A DNA stretch of 64,000 bases. Source: Geobacter sp. SVR (lineage in GTDB: Bacteria > Desulfobacterota > Desulfuromonadia > Geobacterales > Pseudopelobacteraceae). Made by a program: the position numbers and the translations under genes. The DNA is taken from positions 2,820,501 through 2,884,500 of the forward strand of contig NZ_AP024469.1 in assembly GCF_016865365.1 (NCBI RefSeq). Direction: 5' to 3'. This document shows positions 34,404 through 43,379 of this stretch, in pieces; positions within the stretch are counted from its first letter, which is position 1, and every line of letters begins with the position of its first letter. The notes beneath the pieces were generated by a model, which had not been told where the DNA came from, searched no databases, and worked only from the letters and a program-made list of their open reading frames with translations.

Positions 34404-34503
34404 CCTGTTTCTTCGGCAGCGCGGCTACCTGTTATTTTCATAACGGGTCCGTCGGCTTTGTGTCCCCGAAATTTCTTCCGGGTTTACCTTTTTCGGAAAC
34501 AGG
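34404..34503 (-). promoter_or_regulatory. GEMM-I cyclic-dinucleotide riboswitch, no downstream gene on its strand
   Basis: Read on the minus strand: P1 stem CCTGTTTC / GAAACAGG closes the element at both ends; inside are GGTAAACC, a hairpin capped by a GAAA tetraloop (CCGGAA-GAAA-TTTCGG), the conserved GGGACACAAAGCC, a second hairpin GTTAT-GAAA-ATAAC, and the 3' block GGTAGC-CGC-GCTGCC. This order and these motifs match the GEMM-I (c-di-GMP-I / cGAMP) aptamer. By alignment with the Vibrio Vc2 element the ligand-contacting position 20 is G, favouring c-di-GMP, but cGAMP is not excluded. Transcription would run toward polX's 3' end; no minus-strand gene follows. Confidence 0.85.
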
Positions 34504-34511
34504 CTGATTCA

Positions 34512-34539
34512 AGTGTACCGTATGGGTGCCGGATGTAAA
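34512..34539 (-). promoter_or_regulatory. Promoter of the riboswitch RNA
   Basis: Minus-strand TTTACA (34539-34534) and TACACT (34517-34512) with a 16-bp spacer. The start would fall near 34505, immediately before the first base of P1, so the RNA appears to have its own promoter, separate from mobB upstream. The remaining bases of the 34327-34656 gap show nothing else. Confidence 0.6.
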
Positions 34540-34656
34540 GCAATGAGCTGAATTTATTTTCAAGACACTGATATGACAAGACTTTTCGTCACTGTTCCGC
34601 TTTAATGTTCCGAGAAATCGGCCGCCTCCACCCGGATGTGCCGGAACGCCGGTGAA

Positions 34657-35157
34657 CTATCTGAGGAAGCGCTCCTCAATGAACGACGCCACCTGGGCCG
34701 CATCGTTCAGGTCGAGGACCGGCACGTCCAGTTCCAGCGGCTCGTCGCTGGCCACCGCAATGAGAGCGGGATCGTGCTCCTCTCCCCGGCACAGCAGAGC
34801 GGCGCTGCGCTCGCGGCGATGCAGCTCGATCTTCGGCAATGCGCTCTTTTTGAATCCCTCGGTCAGCACGATATCCATGTCCCTGAAATAATCGAGCAGC
34901 TCCTCGAGGGGGGGCGAGGCGGCATGCTTCTTCACCATGGCGAGCTTCTCGGGAGAAGAAATCAGCATGGTATCGGCACCGGCAGCGGTCAGGCGGTAGC
35001 TGTCCTTACCGGGATGGTCGATCTCGAAGCGATGGGCATCGTGTTTGATGACCCCGATCCGGTAGCCCCGCTCCTTCAGCAGGACGATTACCTTCTCGAG
35101 CAGGGTCGTCTTGCCCGTGCCCGATTTTGCCACAAACGATACTGCTTTTACTTCCAT
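34657..35157 (-). CDS. mobB: Molybdopterin-guanine dinucleotide biosynthesis adaptor MobB
   Basis: A 166-residue P-loop GTPase (AKSGTGKTTLLEKVI Walker A; VIKHDAHRFEIDHPGKDSYR; DIVLTEGFKKSALPKIELHR) that assists attachment of GMP to molybdopterin. GGGAGA precedes the ATG. It lies 31 bp after the heme-sensor GGDEF-EAL gene on the same strand, so the two are probably cotranscribed, and moaA lies nearby on the other strand. Confidence 0.94.
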   Translation of the reverse strand: MEVKAVSFVAKSGTGKTTLLEKVIVLLKERGYRIGVIKHDAHRFEIDHPGKDSYRLTAAGADTMLISSPEKLAMVKKHAASPPLEELLDYFRDMDIVLTEGFKKSALPKIELHRRERSAALLCRGEEHDPALIAVASDEPLELDVPVLDLNDAAQVASFIEERFLR

Positions 35158-35188
35158 GGTTGTTCTCCCTGTACCGCTTTGCGGGTTC

Positions 35189-37765
35189 TCACTCTTTCCG
35201 CCCGGTCAGCAGGAGATCCGGTCCCGGCCTGCCGGTATGGTATCCCTGGGCCAGATCGATGCCCAGATCGCGGATCGCATTCAGCACCTCTTCGGTTTCG
35301 ACATATTCGGCGATGGTCTGGATGCCGAACTCGTGGGCCAGCACCGCCAGGGTCTTCACAAAGGCCATGTCCTTTGCGTCGCTCAGCATGTTCCGCACGA
35401 AGATCCCCTCGATCTTGACGAAATCGATCGGCAGCCTGCGGATGTACTGGAACGACGAAAAACCGGAGCCAAAATCGTCGATGGCGAACTTGAAACCCTC
35501 CAGCTTCAGGTCCTGGACGAAGTTCTCCAGCAGGGTCATGTTCTTCACCGTTTCCCGTTCCGTAATCTCGAACACCACCCGGTCATGCCGGATCCGGTAC
35601 TGGTGGGTCAGCCTGATGATTGAGGGGACGAAATCCTTCAGTATCAGTGATTTGGGGGAAAGGTTGATAAAAAGGTACCCCTCGTAGCCCGCCGCATGCG
35701 CCTTTTCAAAGACCTTTTCCATCAGGATGCCGTCCAGACGGCTGACAACTCCCAGCCGCTCGGCAACCTCGATGAACTCGGCTGCCGGCGTAATCCTGCC
35801 CTCCACCACCAGTCGGCAGAGCACTTCATGGCAGACAATCTCCCGGGTGTCGGTGGTAACGATCGGCTGGAAGAACGGTATGACCTGCCGTTCCTCCAGT
35901 GCCTGCAACAGGACCCGCGACATCTCGTTGCTCTTCTGGAACACCTCCACGACATCGTCGTTGGTGGGGATGGCAATGCAGTTTTTACCCAGCCCTTTTG
36001 CTTTGTAGGTCATGTTGTCGGCGAACAGGAACAGATCCTTGGCCTTGAGCGCGTGGGTCGGGTAGATGGCGAAGCCGATGGATCCGGTGGCGCGTATCTT
36101 GGCACCGTCCGGAGAGACCAGCGTCATGCCAGCCATGGCCTCCCTGATCCGGTCCGCCACCATGAACACCTGCTCCTGATCGGCTTCCGGCAGCACCAGC
36201 GCGAATTCGTCTCCGCCGTAGCGCGAAAGTATGTCGCCGGTACGGAGGCAGTCGTGTATGGTTTCCGCGATCTTTGCCAGGTACTTGTCTCCCACCAGGT
36301 GACCGTAGGTGTCGTTGATATGCTTGAAGTTGTCCAGGTCGATCACCAGCACGCCGAAATGATAGTTATGCCGCTCGGCGCGGCCGATTTCATAGCCAAG
36401 CAATTCCCAGAACACCCGCTGGTTGTAGAGGTTGGTCAGGGGATCACGGGTGGCGTAGTATTCCAGGTCCTTGGTGTATTTATAGATCGCCTTGATGGAA
36501 CCGACCACATTCAGCAGGGTGGTCAGAATGCTGTTGATGACCAGCGAGCGGATCGGGTCCTTCATGATCTGCGACTGGACTCCGATACCTACAACGCCGC
36601 CGATCTGCGGCCGCTCCAGGTACAGCGACTTGGTTTCCAGCTCTATCTCCTGGACGGTGAGCTCCAGAGGCGCACGCTTCTCGTTGGCGATGTTGTGGGT
36701 CAGCTGGATGGAGACCCCATCATGCGACCGGAGATTTTCGCGCTCCGCCTGCTGGTGGATGATCTCTTCCATCACCTGGCGGGTCGCCGGCGACGGGGGA
36801 GCGGCCCAGAAAACCTCGATATCGTAGATCTCTTCCTCGATCTGGAAGATGCAGAACAGGGCATAGGCCGGCATTACCTTGTTGATTTCTTCCAGCAGGT
36901 AGCTGACCCGTTCCTTCCAGTCACGGATGGAGTCGCCGGTGATGATGAAGCGCTCCAGCACCTTGATCTCGAACTCCAGCATCTCCTTGCCGACCGCCAT
37001 GTCCTTTATGCGCTGGACAAACGTGCCGAACCCGCCGTAGATCTCTTCCAGCTCTCCGAACTTGAGGGTTTCGGATTCGGCCTCCAGTTCCATGCCCACC
37101 TTGGTCAGGTCGGAAATCCTGGTGACGCTCTGCACCTTGTTGTTGAGCCTGGCGATCGCCTCGCCCAGATGGCGGTTTACGAAACGGGAGACCAGGGAGG
37201 CCATCAGCAGGGGAATCGGCAACAGCAGGTTGAAACAGAGGAAAGCGCGGTACACCATGGCATCGCTCACCTCGGTGATATCCTCCTTGATTTCCAGCAC
37301 TCCCAGCACGTCTCCCGGTTTGACGCCGGGATGGCAGGCAATGCAGCCGGCCTCCGCCTTGAGGGGGAGCAGATGCTGAAACACGGGAAAGGAGCGCTGA
37401 TGCAGCGGTTCGCCCTGGGCGAATACGGCCGCGATATCCGGGTCGTTTTCCGTTCCCTGGGGGGCTGCAGGATGCAGGGTGATGCTGAACTCTCCAGAAA
37501 CCTGCTGACGGAAACCGCGCAGTATGTTTTCCATCTCGGTGCGCGAGAGACCGCGTTCCATGGCCTGAATCATCGAGGCCCTGATCTGGCGCGCGATGGC
37601 GACGGAGGCCCGCTCGGAATCCTCTTGGGCTTGCCGCAGCATGATCCAGGACATGATGCCGATCACCGAGACAAAGGTGATCGTCGAAACGATCATGGTC
37701 GCCGTGAAGATGAATCGTTTCAGCGTTATGGAGGTGAAGCTGAGGAATCTTTCAAGAAGAATCAT
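35189..37765 (-). CDS. GGDEF-EAL signalling protein with c-type heme-binding periplasmic sensor
   Basis: An 858-residue inner-membrane protein. Two transmembrane helices (about 20-42 and 172-194) bracket a periplasmic domain with one c-type heme motif, CIACH (141-145). HAMP-like and GAF-like regions follow (about 195-420), then GGDEF with an intact RYGGDEF (517-521) and EAL (about 620-855) with E647-V-L, NLSP, FEITERE, DDFGSGFSS, K784 and the AEYVET glutamate, so both synthase and phosphodiesterase sites look usable. It probably links redox state or a gas at the heme to c-di-GMP. The ATG at 37765 follows GGGAGAG; an upstream ATG at 37861 is unlikely. Upstream of mobB. Confidence 0.93.
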   Translation of the reverse strand: MILLERFLSFTSITLKRFIFTATMIVSTITFVSVIGIMSWIMLRQAQEDSERASVAIARQIRASMIQAMERGLSRTEMENILRGFRQQVSGEFSITLHPAAPQGTENDPDIAAVFAQGEPLHQRSFPVFQHLLPLKAEAGCIACHPGVKPGDVLGVLEIKEDITEVSDAMVYRAFLCFNLLLPIPLLMASLVSRFVNRHLGEAIARLNNKVQSVTRISDLTKVGMELEAESETLKFGELEEIYGGFGTFVQRIKDMAVGKEMLEFEIKVLERFIITGDSIRDWKERVSYLLEEINKVMPAYALFCIFQIEEEIYDIEVFWAAPPSPATRQVMEEIIHQQAERENLRSHDGVSIQLTHNIANEKRAPLELTVQEIELETKSLYLERPQIGGVVGIGVQSQIMKDPIRSLVINSILTTLLNVVGSIKAIYKYTKDLEYYATRDPLTNLYNQRVFWELLGYEIGRAERHNYHFGVLVIDLDNFKHINDTYGHLVGDKYLAKIAETIHDCLRTGDILSRYGGDEFALVLPEADQEQVFMVADRIREAMAGMTLVSPDGAKIRATGSIGFAIYPTHALKAKDLFLFADNMTYKAKGLGKNCIAIPTNDDVVEVFQKSNEMSRVLLQALEERQVIPFFQPIVTTDTREIVCHEVLCRLVVEGRITPAAEFIEVAERLGVVSRLDGILMEKVFEKAHAAGYEGYLFINLSPKSLILKDFVPSIIRLTHQYRIRHDRVVFEITERETVKNMTLLENFVQDLKLEGFKFAIDDFGSGFSSFQYIRRLPIDFVKIEGIFVRNMLSDAKDMAFVKTLAVLAHEFGIQTIAEYVETEEVLNAIRDLGIDLAQGYHTGRPGPDLLLTGRKE

Positions 37766-38087
37766 GGTGCTCTCCCGTCTCAGGTGGCAGGGACGGCGGG
37801 CTGCCGCGGGGGAATTCGTATACGGACCCCTCTTATACAAGAGAATGGCCACGGAAGGCAATCACTTTAGGCTAATTAAAACCGGGCAAAAGCTGCTCCG
37901 GGGCCCATCCGGACCGTTTGTTCCGGTTCAGACGTTTCATCGCAGTTCTGCCCATGTGCCCCCCCTGCCCGGCCGGCGCCGGTCACTGCGGCCGAAGATG
38001 GCAGGAATGCTGATTCCTGGTTGCCAAATGGCCGTCATTGATCCAATATTGATAGCATATGTACCAGCCGGATAAAAGGACTCATAC
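37766..38087. other. Intergenic region between divergent genes
   Basis: About 320 bp containing the promoters of the GGDEF-EAL gene and moaA. Several GC-rich dyads occur (GCTCCGGGGCCCATCCGG near 37890-37907, CCGGCCGGCGCCGG near 37970-37983). A molybdenum-cofactor riboswitch is a natural expectation before moaA but I could not fit its consensus. Confidence 0.4.
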
Positions 38088-39068
38088 ATGCAACTGATCG
38101 ACTCCTTGGGGAGACACATAAATTACCTGCGCCTGTCGGTCACCGACCGCTGCAACATACGCTGCTTCTATTGCATGCCCAAGGAAGGGATCGTCAAAAC
38201 GGGACACGACGCGGTTCTCTCGTACGAGGAGCTGCACCTGATTGCCGAGACCGCGGTTGGGCTGGGGATCGAGAAGATACGCATTACCGGGGGCGAACCG
38301 CTGGTACGGGCCGGACTGATCGGTTTTCTGGAAAGGCTGGCAGCCATCGGGGGGCTCAGGCATCTGGCCCTGACCACCAACGGACTGCTGCTGGAACAGA
38401 TGTCCGAGGATCTTTTTCGGGCCGGAGTGCAGCGCCTGAACGTCAGCCTCGATTCGCTCGATTCCAAGACCTTTGCCGAGATCACGCGGGGGGGAGACAT
38501 ACAGCGCGTGCTGTCCGGACTCGAAGCAGCCGAACGGGCAGGTTTTCCTCCCCCCAAGATCAACGTGGTTGTCATGCGCGGGGTCAACGACTCCGAAATC
38601 CTCGACTTCGCCGAAATGACACGCGAACGCGGCAATTCCGTCCGCTTCATCGAATACATGCCGGTCGTAAAGGAACCGGGATGGCAGCGTTTCTGCATCT
38701 CCGGGAAAGAGATCCTGCAGCGGATAGCAGAGCGTTATCCCCTGGAGCAGGTGGACAAGGGGGCCTACGCCGGCCCTTCACGGGATTTCCGCATCCCCGG
38801 CGCCAGCGGCAGCATAGGCATCATCACTGCCGTGTCCGGCCACTTCTGCAGCGAATGCAACCGCATCCGGGTTACCGCAACCGGCCAGGCCAAGGGGTGT
38901 CTGTTTTCCGACGAGAGGACCGACCTGGTTCCGTTCCTGCGCCCCGCCGATCCTCAGCGGCTGCGGGAGGTGCTGAAGGGAATCGTGGCCGGCAAGCCGG
39001 AACGCCACGGCATGTCCTGCGACGGCTATGCGCACAGCAATTTCGCCATGTCGCAGGTGGGGGGATAG
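38088..39068 (+). CDS. moaA: GTP 3',8-cyclase MoaA
   Basis: A 326-residue radical-SAM enzyme for the first step of molybdenum-cofactor synthesis. The N-terminal cluster motif CNIRCFYCMP and the C-terminal second-cluster motif CSECNRIRVTATGQAKGC (last Cys completes the set) are intact, as is the GGEPLVR SAM-binding motif. The last residues are SQVGG; the C-terminal double Gly needed with MoaC is present. The start ATG follows AAAGGACTC. Its partners are not in the window except mobB. Confidence 0.96.
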   Translation: MQLIDSLGRHINYLRLSVTDRCNIRCFYCMPKEGIVKTGHDAVLSYEELHLIAETAVGLGIEKIRITGGEPLVRAGLIGFLERLAAIGGLRHLALTTNGLLLEQMSEDLFRAGVQRLNVSLDSLDSKTFAEITRGGDIQRVLSGLEAAERAGFPPPKINVVVMRGVNDSEILDFAEMTRERGNSVRFIEYMPVVKEPGWQRFCISGKEILQRIAERYPLEQVDKGAYAGPSRDFRIPGASGSIGIITAVSGHFCSECNRIRVTATGQAKGCLFSDERTDLVPFLRPADPQRLREVLKGIVAGKPERHGMSCDGYAHSNFAMSQVGG

Positions 39069-39105
39069 GGACGGAACAATAGATCCGGCTCTGATGCTGA
39101 ATGCG

Positions 39106-39139
39106 AAAGGGGGGCGGCCTTGTCAGGCCGCCCCCCTTT
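39106..39139. terminator. Bidirectional intrinsic terminator
   Basis: A 15-bp perfect stem (AAAGGGGGGCGGCCT and its complement) with loop TGTC between the convergent moaA and desulfoferrodoxin genes. Confidence 0.9.
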
Positions 39140-39165
39140 CATGTGACAGGATCCGTCGAAATAAA

Positions 39166-39546
39166 TCAGGCCTTGGCAGCCCACTGTCCGTGCAGGTTGC
39201 AGTACTCACGGGCAGTAAGGTTGGCGGCCTGGACCGGGAAAAAGGCCTCGGGAGTCTGCCCTGGCTTGAGGAACTGCCGATAGGCCTTGCCGTCGGCAAC
39301 GATTTCGATCCACTCGATGTAGTGTTTTTCCTCCATCGGATGCACAACGCTTCCGACGGTAACCTTGACTCCGCCTTCCACCACCTCGATCACCGGAACA
39401 TGTTTCTCCTTGGCCGCATCCACCGTGTTCTCGGCCTGCAGAGTCATGTTCTGGCCGCAGCAGACCAGATTGGATCCGCCGCCATGGACCACCTCGACGA
39501 TATTGCCACACAGATCGCATTTGTATACTTCCAGAAGATTCGGCAT
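39166..39546 (-). CDS. dfx: Desulfoferrodoxin (2Fe superoxide reductase)
   Basis: A 126-residue superoxide reductase. The N-terminal desulforedoxin centre has CDLC and VCC (about residues 10-30), and the C-terminal catalytic iron site has [21 protein letters not shown] and the EYCNLHGQW Cys-His pair. It reduces superoxide to peroxide in the cytoplasm using electrons from rubredoxin-like partners. AAAGGAGG precedes the ATG at 39546. Located 45 bp after rubrerythrin on the same strand, forming an oxidative-stress pair. Confidence 0.95.
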   Translation of the reverse strand: MPNLLEVYKCDLCGNIVEVVHGGGSNLVCCGQNMTLQAENTVDAAKEKHVPVIEVVEGGVKVTVGSVVHPMEEKHYIEWIEIVADGKAYRQFLKPGQTPEAFFPVQAANLTAREYCNLHGQWAAKA

Positions 39547-39591
39547 GTTCTTTTCCTCCTTTTCAATAGAGTGGGCTGACAACAGCCCTGA

Positions 39592-40170
39592 TTACCAGTT
39601 TTCACCCAGAAGCTCGAAATGCGCCTTGGGATGGACACAGGCCGGGCATACCTCGGGTGCTGCCTTGCCGTGGTGGACGTAACCGCAATTACGACAGCGC
39701 CAGGTGGTCTCCTCTTCGCGCACAAACACGCTGTCCGCTTCAATGTTGGCCAGAAGCTCGCGGTAGCGCTTTTCGTGCTGTTTTTCCGCTACGGATATGG
39801 CATTCCAGGCAGCGGCGATCTCGGGGAATCCCTCTTCCTTGGCCGTGGCGGCGAATTCGGGATACAGCTGGCTGTACTCCTCATGTTCGCCGTTGGCCGC
39901 AGCCAGCAGATTCTCCGCAGTGCTGCCGATCCTCCCCGCAGGGAAGCAGGCGGTGATCTCCACATCTCCCCCTTCCAGGAATTTGAAGAAACGCTTGGCA
40001 TGCTCCTTTTCCTGGTTGGCGGTCTCCTCGAAGATGTCGGCGATCTGGACGTATCCCTCTTTCTTGGCAGCTGCCGCGAAATAGGTGTAGCGGCTGCGGG
40101 CCTGGCTTTCGCCGGCAAACGATTTGAGCAGGTTCTGTTCGGTCTTTGTTCCCTTGATGGATGCTCCCAT
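39592..40170 (-). CDS. rbr: Rubrerythrin
   Basis: A 192-residue peroxidase with an N-terminal four-helix diiron domain (FAGESQARSRYTYFAAAAKKE, EETANQEKEHAKRFF, EHEEYSQLYPEF, ISVAEKQHEKRY carrying the ExxH ligands) and a C-terminal rubredoxin-like Fe(Cys)4 domain (CRNCGYVHHGKAAPEVCPAC). It reduces hydrogen peroxide, taking over from desulfoferrodoxin, the next gene. No PerR-type box was identified with confidence. Confidence 0.96.
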   Translation of the reverse strand: MGASIKGTKTEQNLLKSFAGESQARSRYTYFAAAAKKEGYVQIADIFEETANQEKEHAKRFFKFLEGGDVEITACFPAGRIGSTAENLLAAANGEHEEYSQLYPEFAATAKEEGFPEIAAAWNAISVAEKQHEKRYRELLANIEADSVFVREEETTWRCRNCGYVHHGKAAPEVCPACVHPKAHFELLGENW

Positions 40171-40261
40171 TCTACCCCTCCGTGGTAATTCACCAAATGT
40201 AATACGACAAAGTTTGTCCTTTTATATAGATCTTCATGTCATTTTGCAAGCAGAAATGAAA

Positions 40262-40287
40262 ATGGGGATGCGTTGCCGCATCCCCAT
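40262..40287 (-). terminator. Intrinsic terminator of the citrate synthase gene
   Basis: Stem ATGGGGATGCG / CGCATCCCCAT with a 4-nt loop, followed on the minus strand by TTTTCATTT, 27 bp past the citrate synthase stop. Confidence 0.88.
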
Positions 40288-40313
40288 CGGTGTGTCGTTT
40301 GCTGCGAGTCGGA

Positions 40314-41642
40314 TCAGGACAGCTGACGGCCACCCTCTGCGGCCCACTTCTCCAGCATGGCGGTGGTAACGGACTTGGGACGCTCGATGGCATAGCCCAG
40401 ACCGCGGTCCCAAGTGATGTTGGCCATGCAGCCCAGAGCACGCCCCACACCGAACAGCACGGTGTAGTAGTCGAACTCGGTGACGCCGTAGTACATCTGG
40501 ATGACGCCGGACTGTGCGTCGACGTTCGGCCAGGGGTTCTTGGTCTTGCCGTGCTCGGTCAGAACGCCCGGTGCGGTTTCGAAAATCATGGAGACCAGCT
40601 TGAACAGCTTGTCGTCCTTCAGGCCCGGGGTAGCCAGGCAGAACTCGCGCTGAGCCATGTAGCGCGGGTCGGTCTTGCGCAGAACGGCGTGACCGTAACC
40701 GGGGATGACCTGGCCGGCATTGAGGGTATCCCAGAGAGCCTTGGTGATCAGTTCTTTGGTCGGCTCGATGTCTTTGCAGTACTTCTCCTGGAACTTGAGG
40801 GTCCAGTCGAGCACTTCCTGGTTGGCAAGGCCGTGCAGCGGGCCGGCCAGGCCGTTCAGGCCTGCGGAGTAGGCATAGTAGGGGTCGGACAGGGCCGAGT
40901 GCACCAGGTGAGTGGTGTGGGCCGAAACGTTGCCGGACTCGTGGTCGGAGTGCAGGATGAAGTACATGCGGGCAACGTCCTTGTACTCTTCCTTCTGGCC
41001 GATCATGTGGGCGAAGTTGGCGCCCATGTCGAGCGTGGGATCGATGGCGATCTGCTTGTCGCCCTTGTACTTGAGGTTGTAGATGAAGGCGGCGATGATC
41101 GGAATGCGGGCCACGATGTCGCTGGCGTCTTCATAGACGTATTCCCAGGCGGTCATCTTGTTGAACTTGCCCGAATTGTAGAAGCCGGCGAACTTGGAGT
41201 CCTTCTGCAGGGCCAGAAGACCAACCGACAGCATGACCATCGGGTGGCTTTCCTTGGGCAGGGCGCGGATGGCGTCAAATACGTACTGGGGCACGACTTG
41301 GCGGGTCTTCCACTCAGCCACGACTTCTTCGACCTGGGCCTGGGTTGGGACATCGCCGGTCAGCAGGAAATACCAGAAGGATTCAACGGTCGGATAGGCG
41401 GAGCCGGCAGCCTTGGGCAGGGCCTCGAAGGTCTCGGGGATGTTCTTGCCGCGGAAACGGATACCCTCCTGCGGGTCCAGATAGGAGATGTCGGTGACCA
41501 GGCTGCGGATGTCGCGGGCGCCACCGATGCACTGGTCAATGTTGACCTGGTCGATGATGACTTTGCCGAATTCCTTGACGAGCCTGGTGGTGCGGGGACG
41601 ATGCTCCTCGATCTTCTGCTTCAGTGTCTCTTTCAATGCCAT
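40314..41642 (-). CDS. gltA: Citrate synthase, eukaryote-like type
   Basis: A 442-residue citrate synthase, first step of the TCA cycle. Active-site histidines and Asp are visible: ILHSDHESGNVSAHT, LNGLAGPLHGLANQEVL, NAGQVIPGYGHAVLRKTDPR. The sequence is of the mitochondrial-like type described for Geobacter sulfurreducens rather than the usual bacterial hexameric type; this supports the taxonomic assignment. A ribosome site AAAGGAG precedes the ATG. Confidence 0.96.
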   Translation of the reverse strand: MALKETLKQKIEEHRPRTTRLVKEFGKVIIDQVNIDQCIGGARDIRSLVTDISYLDPQEGIRFRGKNIPETFEALPKAAGSAYPTVESFWYFLLTGDVPTQAQVEEVVAEWKTRQVVPQYVFDAIRALPKESHPMVMLSVGLLALQKDSKFAGFYNSGKFNKMTAWEYVYEDASDIVARIPIIAAFIYNLKYKGDKQIAIDPTLDMGANFAHMIGQKEEYKDVARMYFILHSDHESGNVSAHTTHLVHSALSDPYYAYSAGLNGLAGPLHGLANQEVLDWTLKFQEKYCKDIEPTKELITKALWDTLNAGQVIPGYGHAVLRKTDPRYMAQREFCLATPGLKDDKLFKLVSMIFETAPGVLTEHGKTKNPWPNVDAQSGVIQMYYGVTEFDYYTVLFGVGRALGCMANITWDRGLGYAIERPKSVTTAMLEKWAAEGGRQLS

Positions 41643-41905
41643 CTGGGTATTCTCCTTTCGTGGTGGGGTATACAGAGATAAACGTCGAGCCTGTTCAGCA
41701 GTGCTGCAGATATTTTATTTTCAAACCGGGGTGGAAGCCGGAAAACAAAGGCGTGCTCATTAGTCTGCCAGGGGTGTCCTGAAAAAGGATAGCAGAGCAA
41801 TTGGTTGTGGCAAGCGAAAATCTTTTTTTAGGATACTGTATACAATCGAGTGCCGTAGTTATATCGACAGCGGCTTTAAATTGCAACAAAAAATTTAACG
41901 CCGCT

Positions 41906-43102
41906 TCAGCGGGGCAGAATCACTATTTTTTCGCTGGAATGGGTCAGCTGTTTGAGCCCGTCATGACTGAGATAGAAGGTGTTTTCGATGCCGATGGCCC
42001 CCTCCCCCGGAAAGACCAGCTTGGGCTCGAAGGCAAAGGCCATGCCCTCCTCCAGCACCATTTCCGAAAAGCCGCGGGCAATGAAGGGATATTCATCGAT
42101 TTCGACCCCCAGCCCATGGCCTATGAAAGAGACCTGGGACCCGGCAGCGCCCATGAAGTTCCGGCCATGGCCGAGCCGCGTCGCCAGGGCCAGGCATTCG
42201 TCATAGATCGTGCTCCAGGGGGTGCCGGGCTTGGCCAGTTCCTTCATCAGTTCCTGCACCCTGAGCATGTCGTCATAGCCCCTGGTCAGATTGTCCGAGA
42301 GCCTGCCAATGGCGAAGACGCGGGTCTGGTCCACCAGATACCCGTCGGCGCAGGCGCCGAAATCGACCAGGATCGGCTCGTCCGGCTCGATCCGTTTCAA
42401 ACCTGCGCCCTGGCCGAAGGAGGTGTTAAGTCCCAGCCCCCCCAGAGGGGTATCGGAGTAGGAGGGCACGGCGCTGTCCGTTCCGGAGAATATCTGGGCG
42501 TAGAACAGCTCGGAGTTGAAACTGCGCATGCGCACCAGCCCCTGATGTCCGAGCTTGCGGGCGGTGAACTCCAGCTCCGCAGCCAGTTCCAGGTCGGTCA
42601 TTCCCGGGCGGATTACCTCGGCAGCCCTCTGCCAGACACGGTGGACCTGATCGGCTGCCTCCATCATCAGGTGGATCTCGTAGTGGGACTTGATCATGCG
42701 CACCCTGCGGATCAGCGGTGTGGCATCGCAATAGGCGGCATCGGGATAGACCGTGCGGTATCGCTCGAAAAAATTGACCGGCAGCACATCCAGTTCCAGC
42801 CCGATTTTCTTCGGCTGCGGATACCCGTACTCCGCCAGCTTGGCGGGAATGTCCCGCAGGGTGGAGAAGGGAATCACCTCTTTCAGTCCCGACTCCATCC
42901 GGGCCCGGCTCCACTCCTTACGCACCATGTACAGCGGCTGCCCCTGGGCCGGAACGTACAGGCTTCCACTCTGCACCGTGCCGGTGAAATAGAACAGGTC
43001 GGCGTTCTGCATGATGATGACGGCATCCAGGTGTTCCTCGGCCATCAGCTGCTGCAGTCTGCTGCAGCGATGCTCCAGTTCGGTGGCGGGGGTCAGGCGC
43101 AC
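41906..43102 (-). CDS. M24-family (Xaa-Pro) aminopeptidase-like protein
   Basis: A 398-residue cytoplasmic protein with a creatinase/prolidase N-terminal domain (CSRLQQLMAEEHLDAVIIMQ) and a pita-bread M24 domain with metal ligands in ILVDFGACADGYLVDQTRVF, SFIGHGLGVEIDEYPFI and FEPKLVFPGEGAIGIENTFYL. The start is taken as GTG 43102 because AAGGAGG precedes it; upstream ATG at 43189 lacks one. Substrate is probably Xaa-Pro peptides, though other M24 substrates are possible. Confidence 0.9.
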   Translation of the reverse strand: MRLTPATELEHRCSRLQQLMAEEHLDAVIIMQNADLFYFTGTVQSGSLYVPAQGQPLYMVRKEWSRARMESGLKEVIPFSTLRDIPAKLAEYGYPQPKKIGLELDVLPVNFFERYRTVYPDAAYCDATPLIRRVRMIKSHYEIHLMMEAADQVHRVWQRAAEVIRPGMTDLELAAELEFTARKLGHQGLVRMRSFNSELFYAQIFSGTDSAVPSYSDTPLGGLGLNTSFGQGAGLKRIEPDEPILVDFGACADGYLVDQTRVFAIGRLSDNLTRGYDDMLRVQELMKELAKPGTPWSTIYDECLALATRLGHGRNFMGAAGSQVSFIGHGLGVEIDEYPFIARGFSEMVLEEGMAFAFEPKLVFPGEGAIGIENTFYLSHDGLKQLTHSSEKIVILPR

Positions 43103-43379
43103 GTTCGATCCTCCTTGTGGACCAAGTCCGGAATTTAAGCGGTTTGGGTGGGAAAGCCCATTTTCTGTAGTAGAATTACAAATGGCCAATTAACAGCATA
43201 TTCAACAATGCCGGGGGAGAATACCGCACTGGCGGGCTGATTGCAAGCCAGGCGGGCATTGCCGGCCGTTTGTAACGATATCGTCAAAAGAATCCGGCTG
43301 TTTTTCCGGCGCTTTGCCCCCTGCACAACGTCCCCTTTCGGAGGCTTCATACCATGCCGTTCGCCATAAGGACCTGACG

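Noticed and set aside
33838-34404. Minus-strand frame downstream of the riboswitch as its target gene
   Set aside because: It overlaps polX completely in antisense, begins within the aptamer's 3' edge, and has no recognisable protein content.
35696-37870. 724-codon open frame on the plus strand
   Set aside because: It is the antisense shadow of the GGDEF-EAL gene, whose domains and start are clear; the frame has no family similarity.
37766-38087. Molybdenum-cofactor riboswitch before moaA
   Set aside because: Location is right but the sequence does not fit the conserved Moco RNA core that I can recall.
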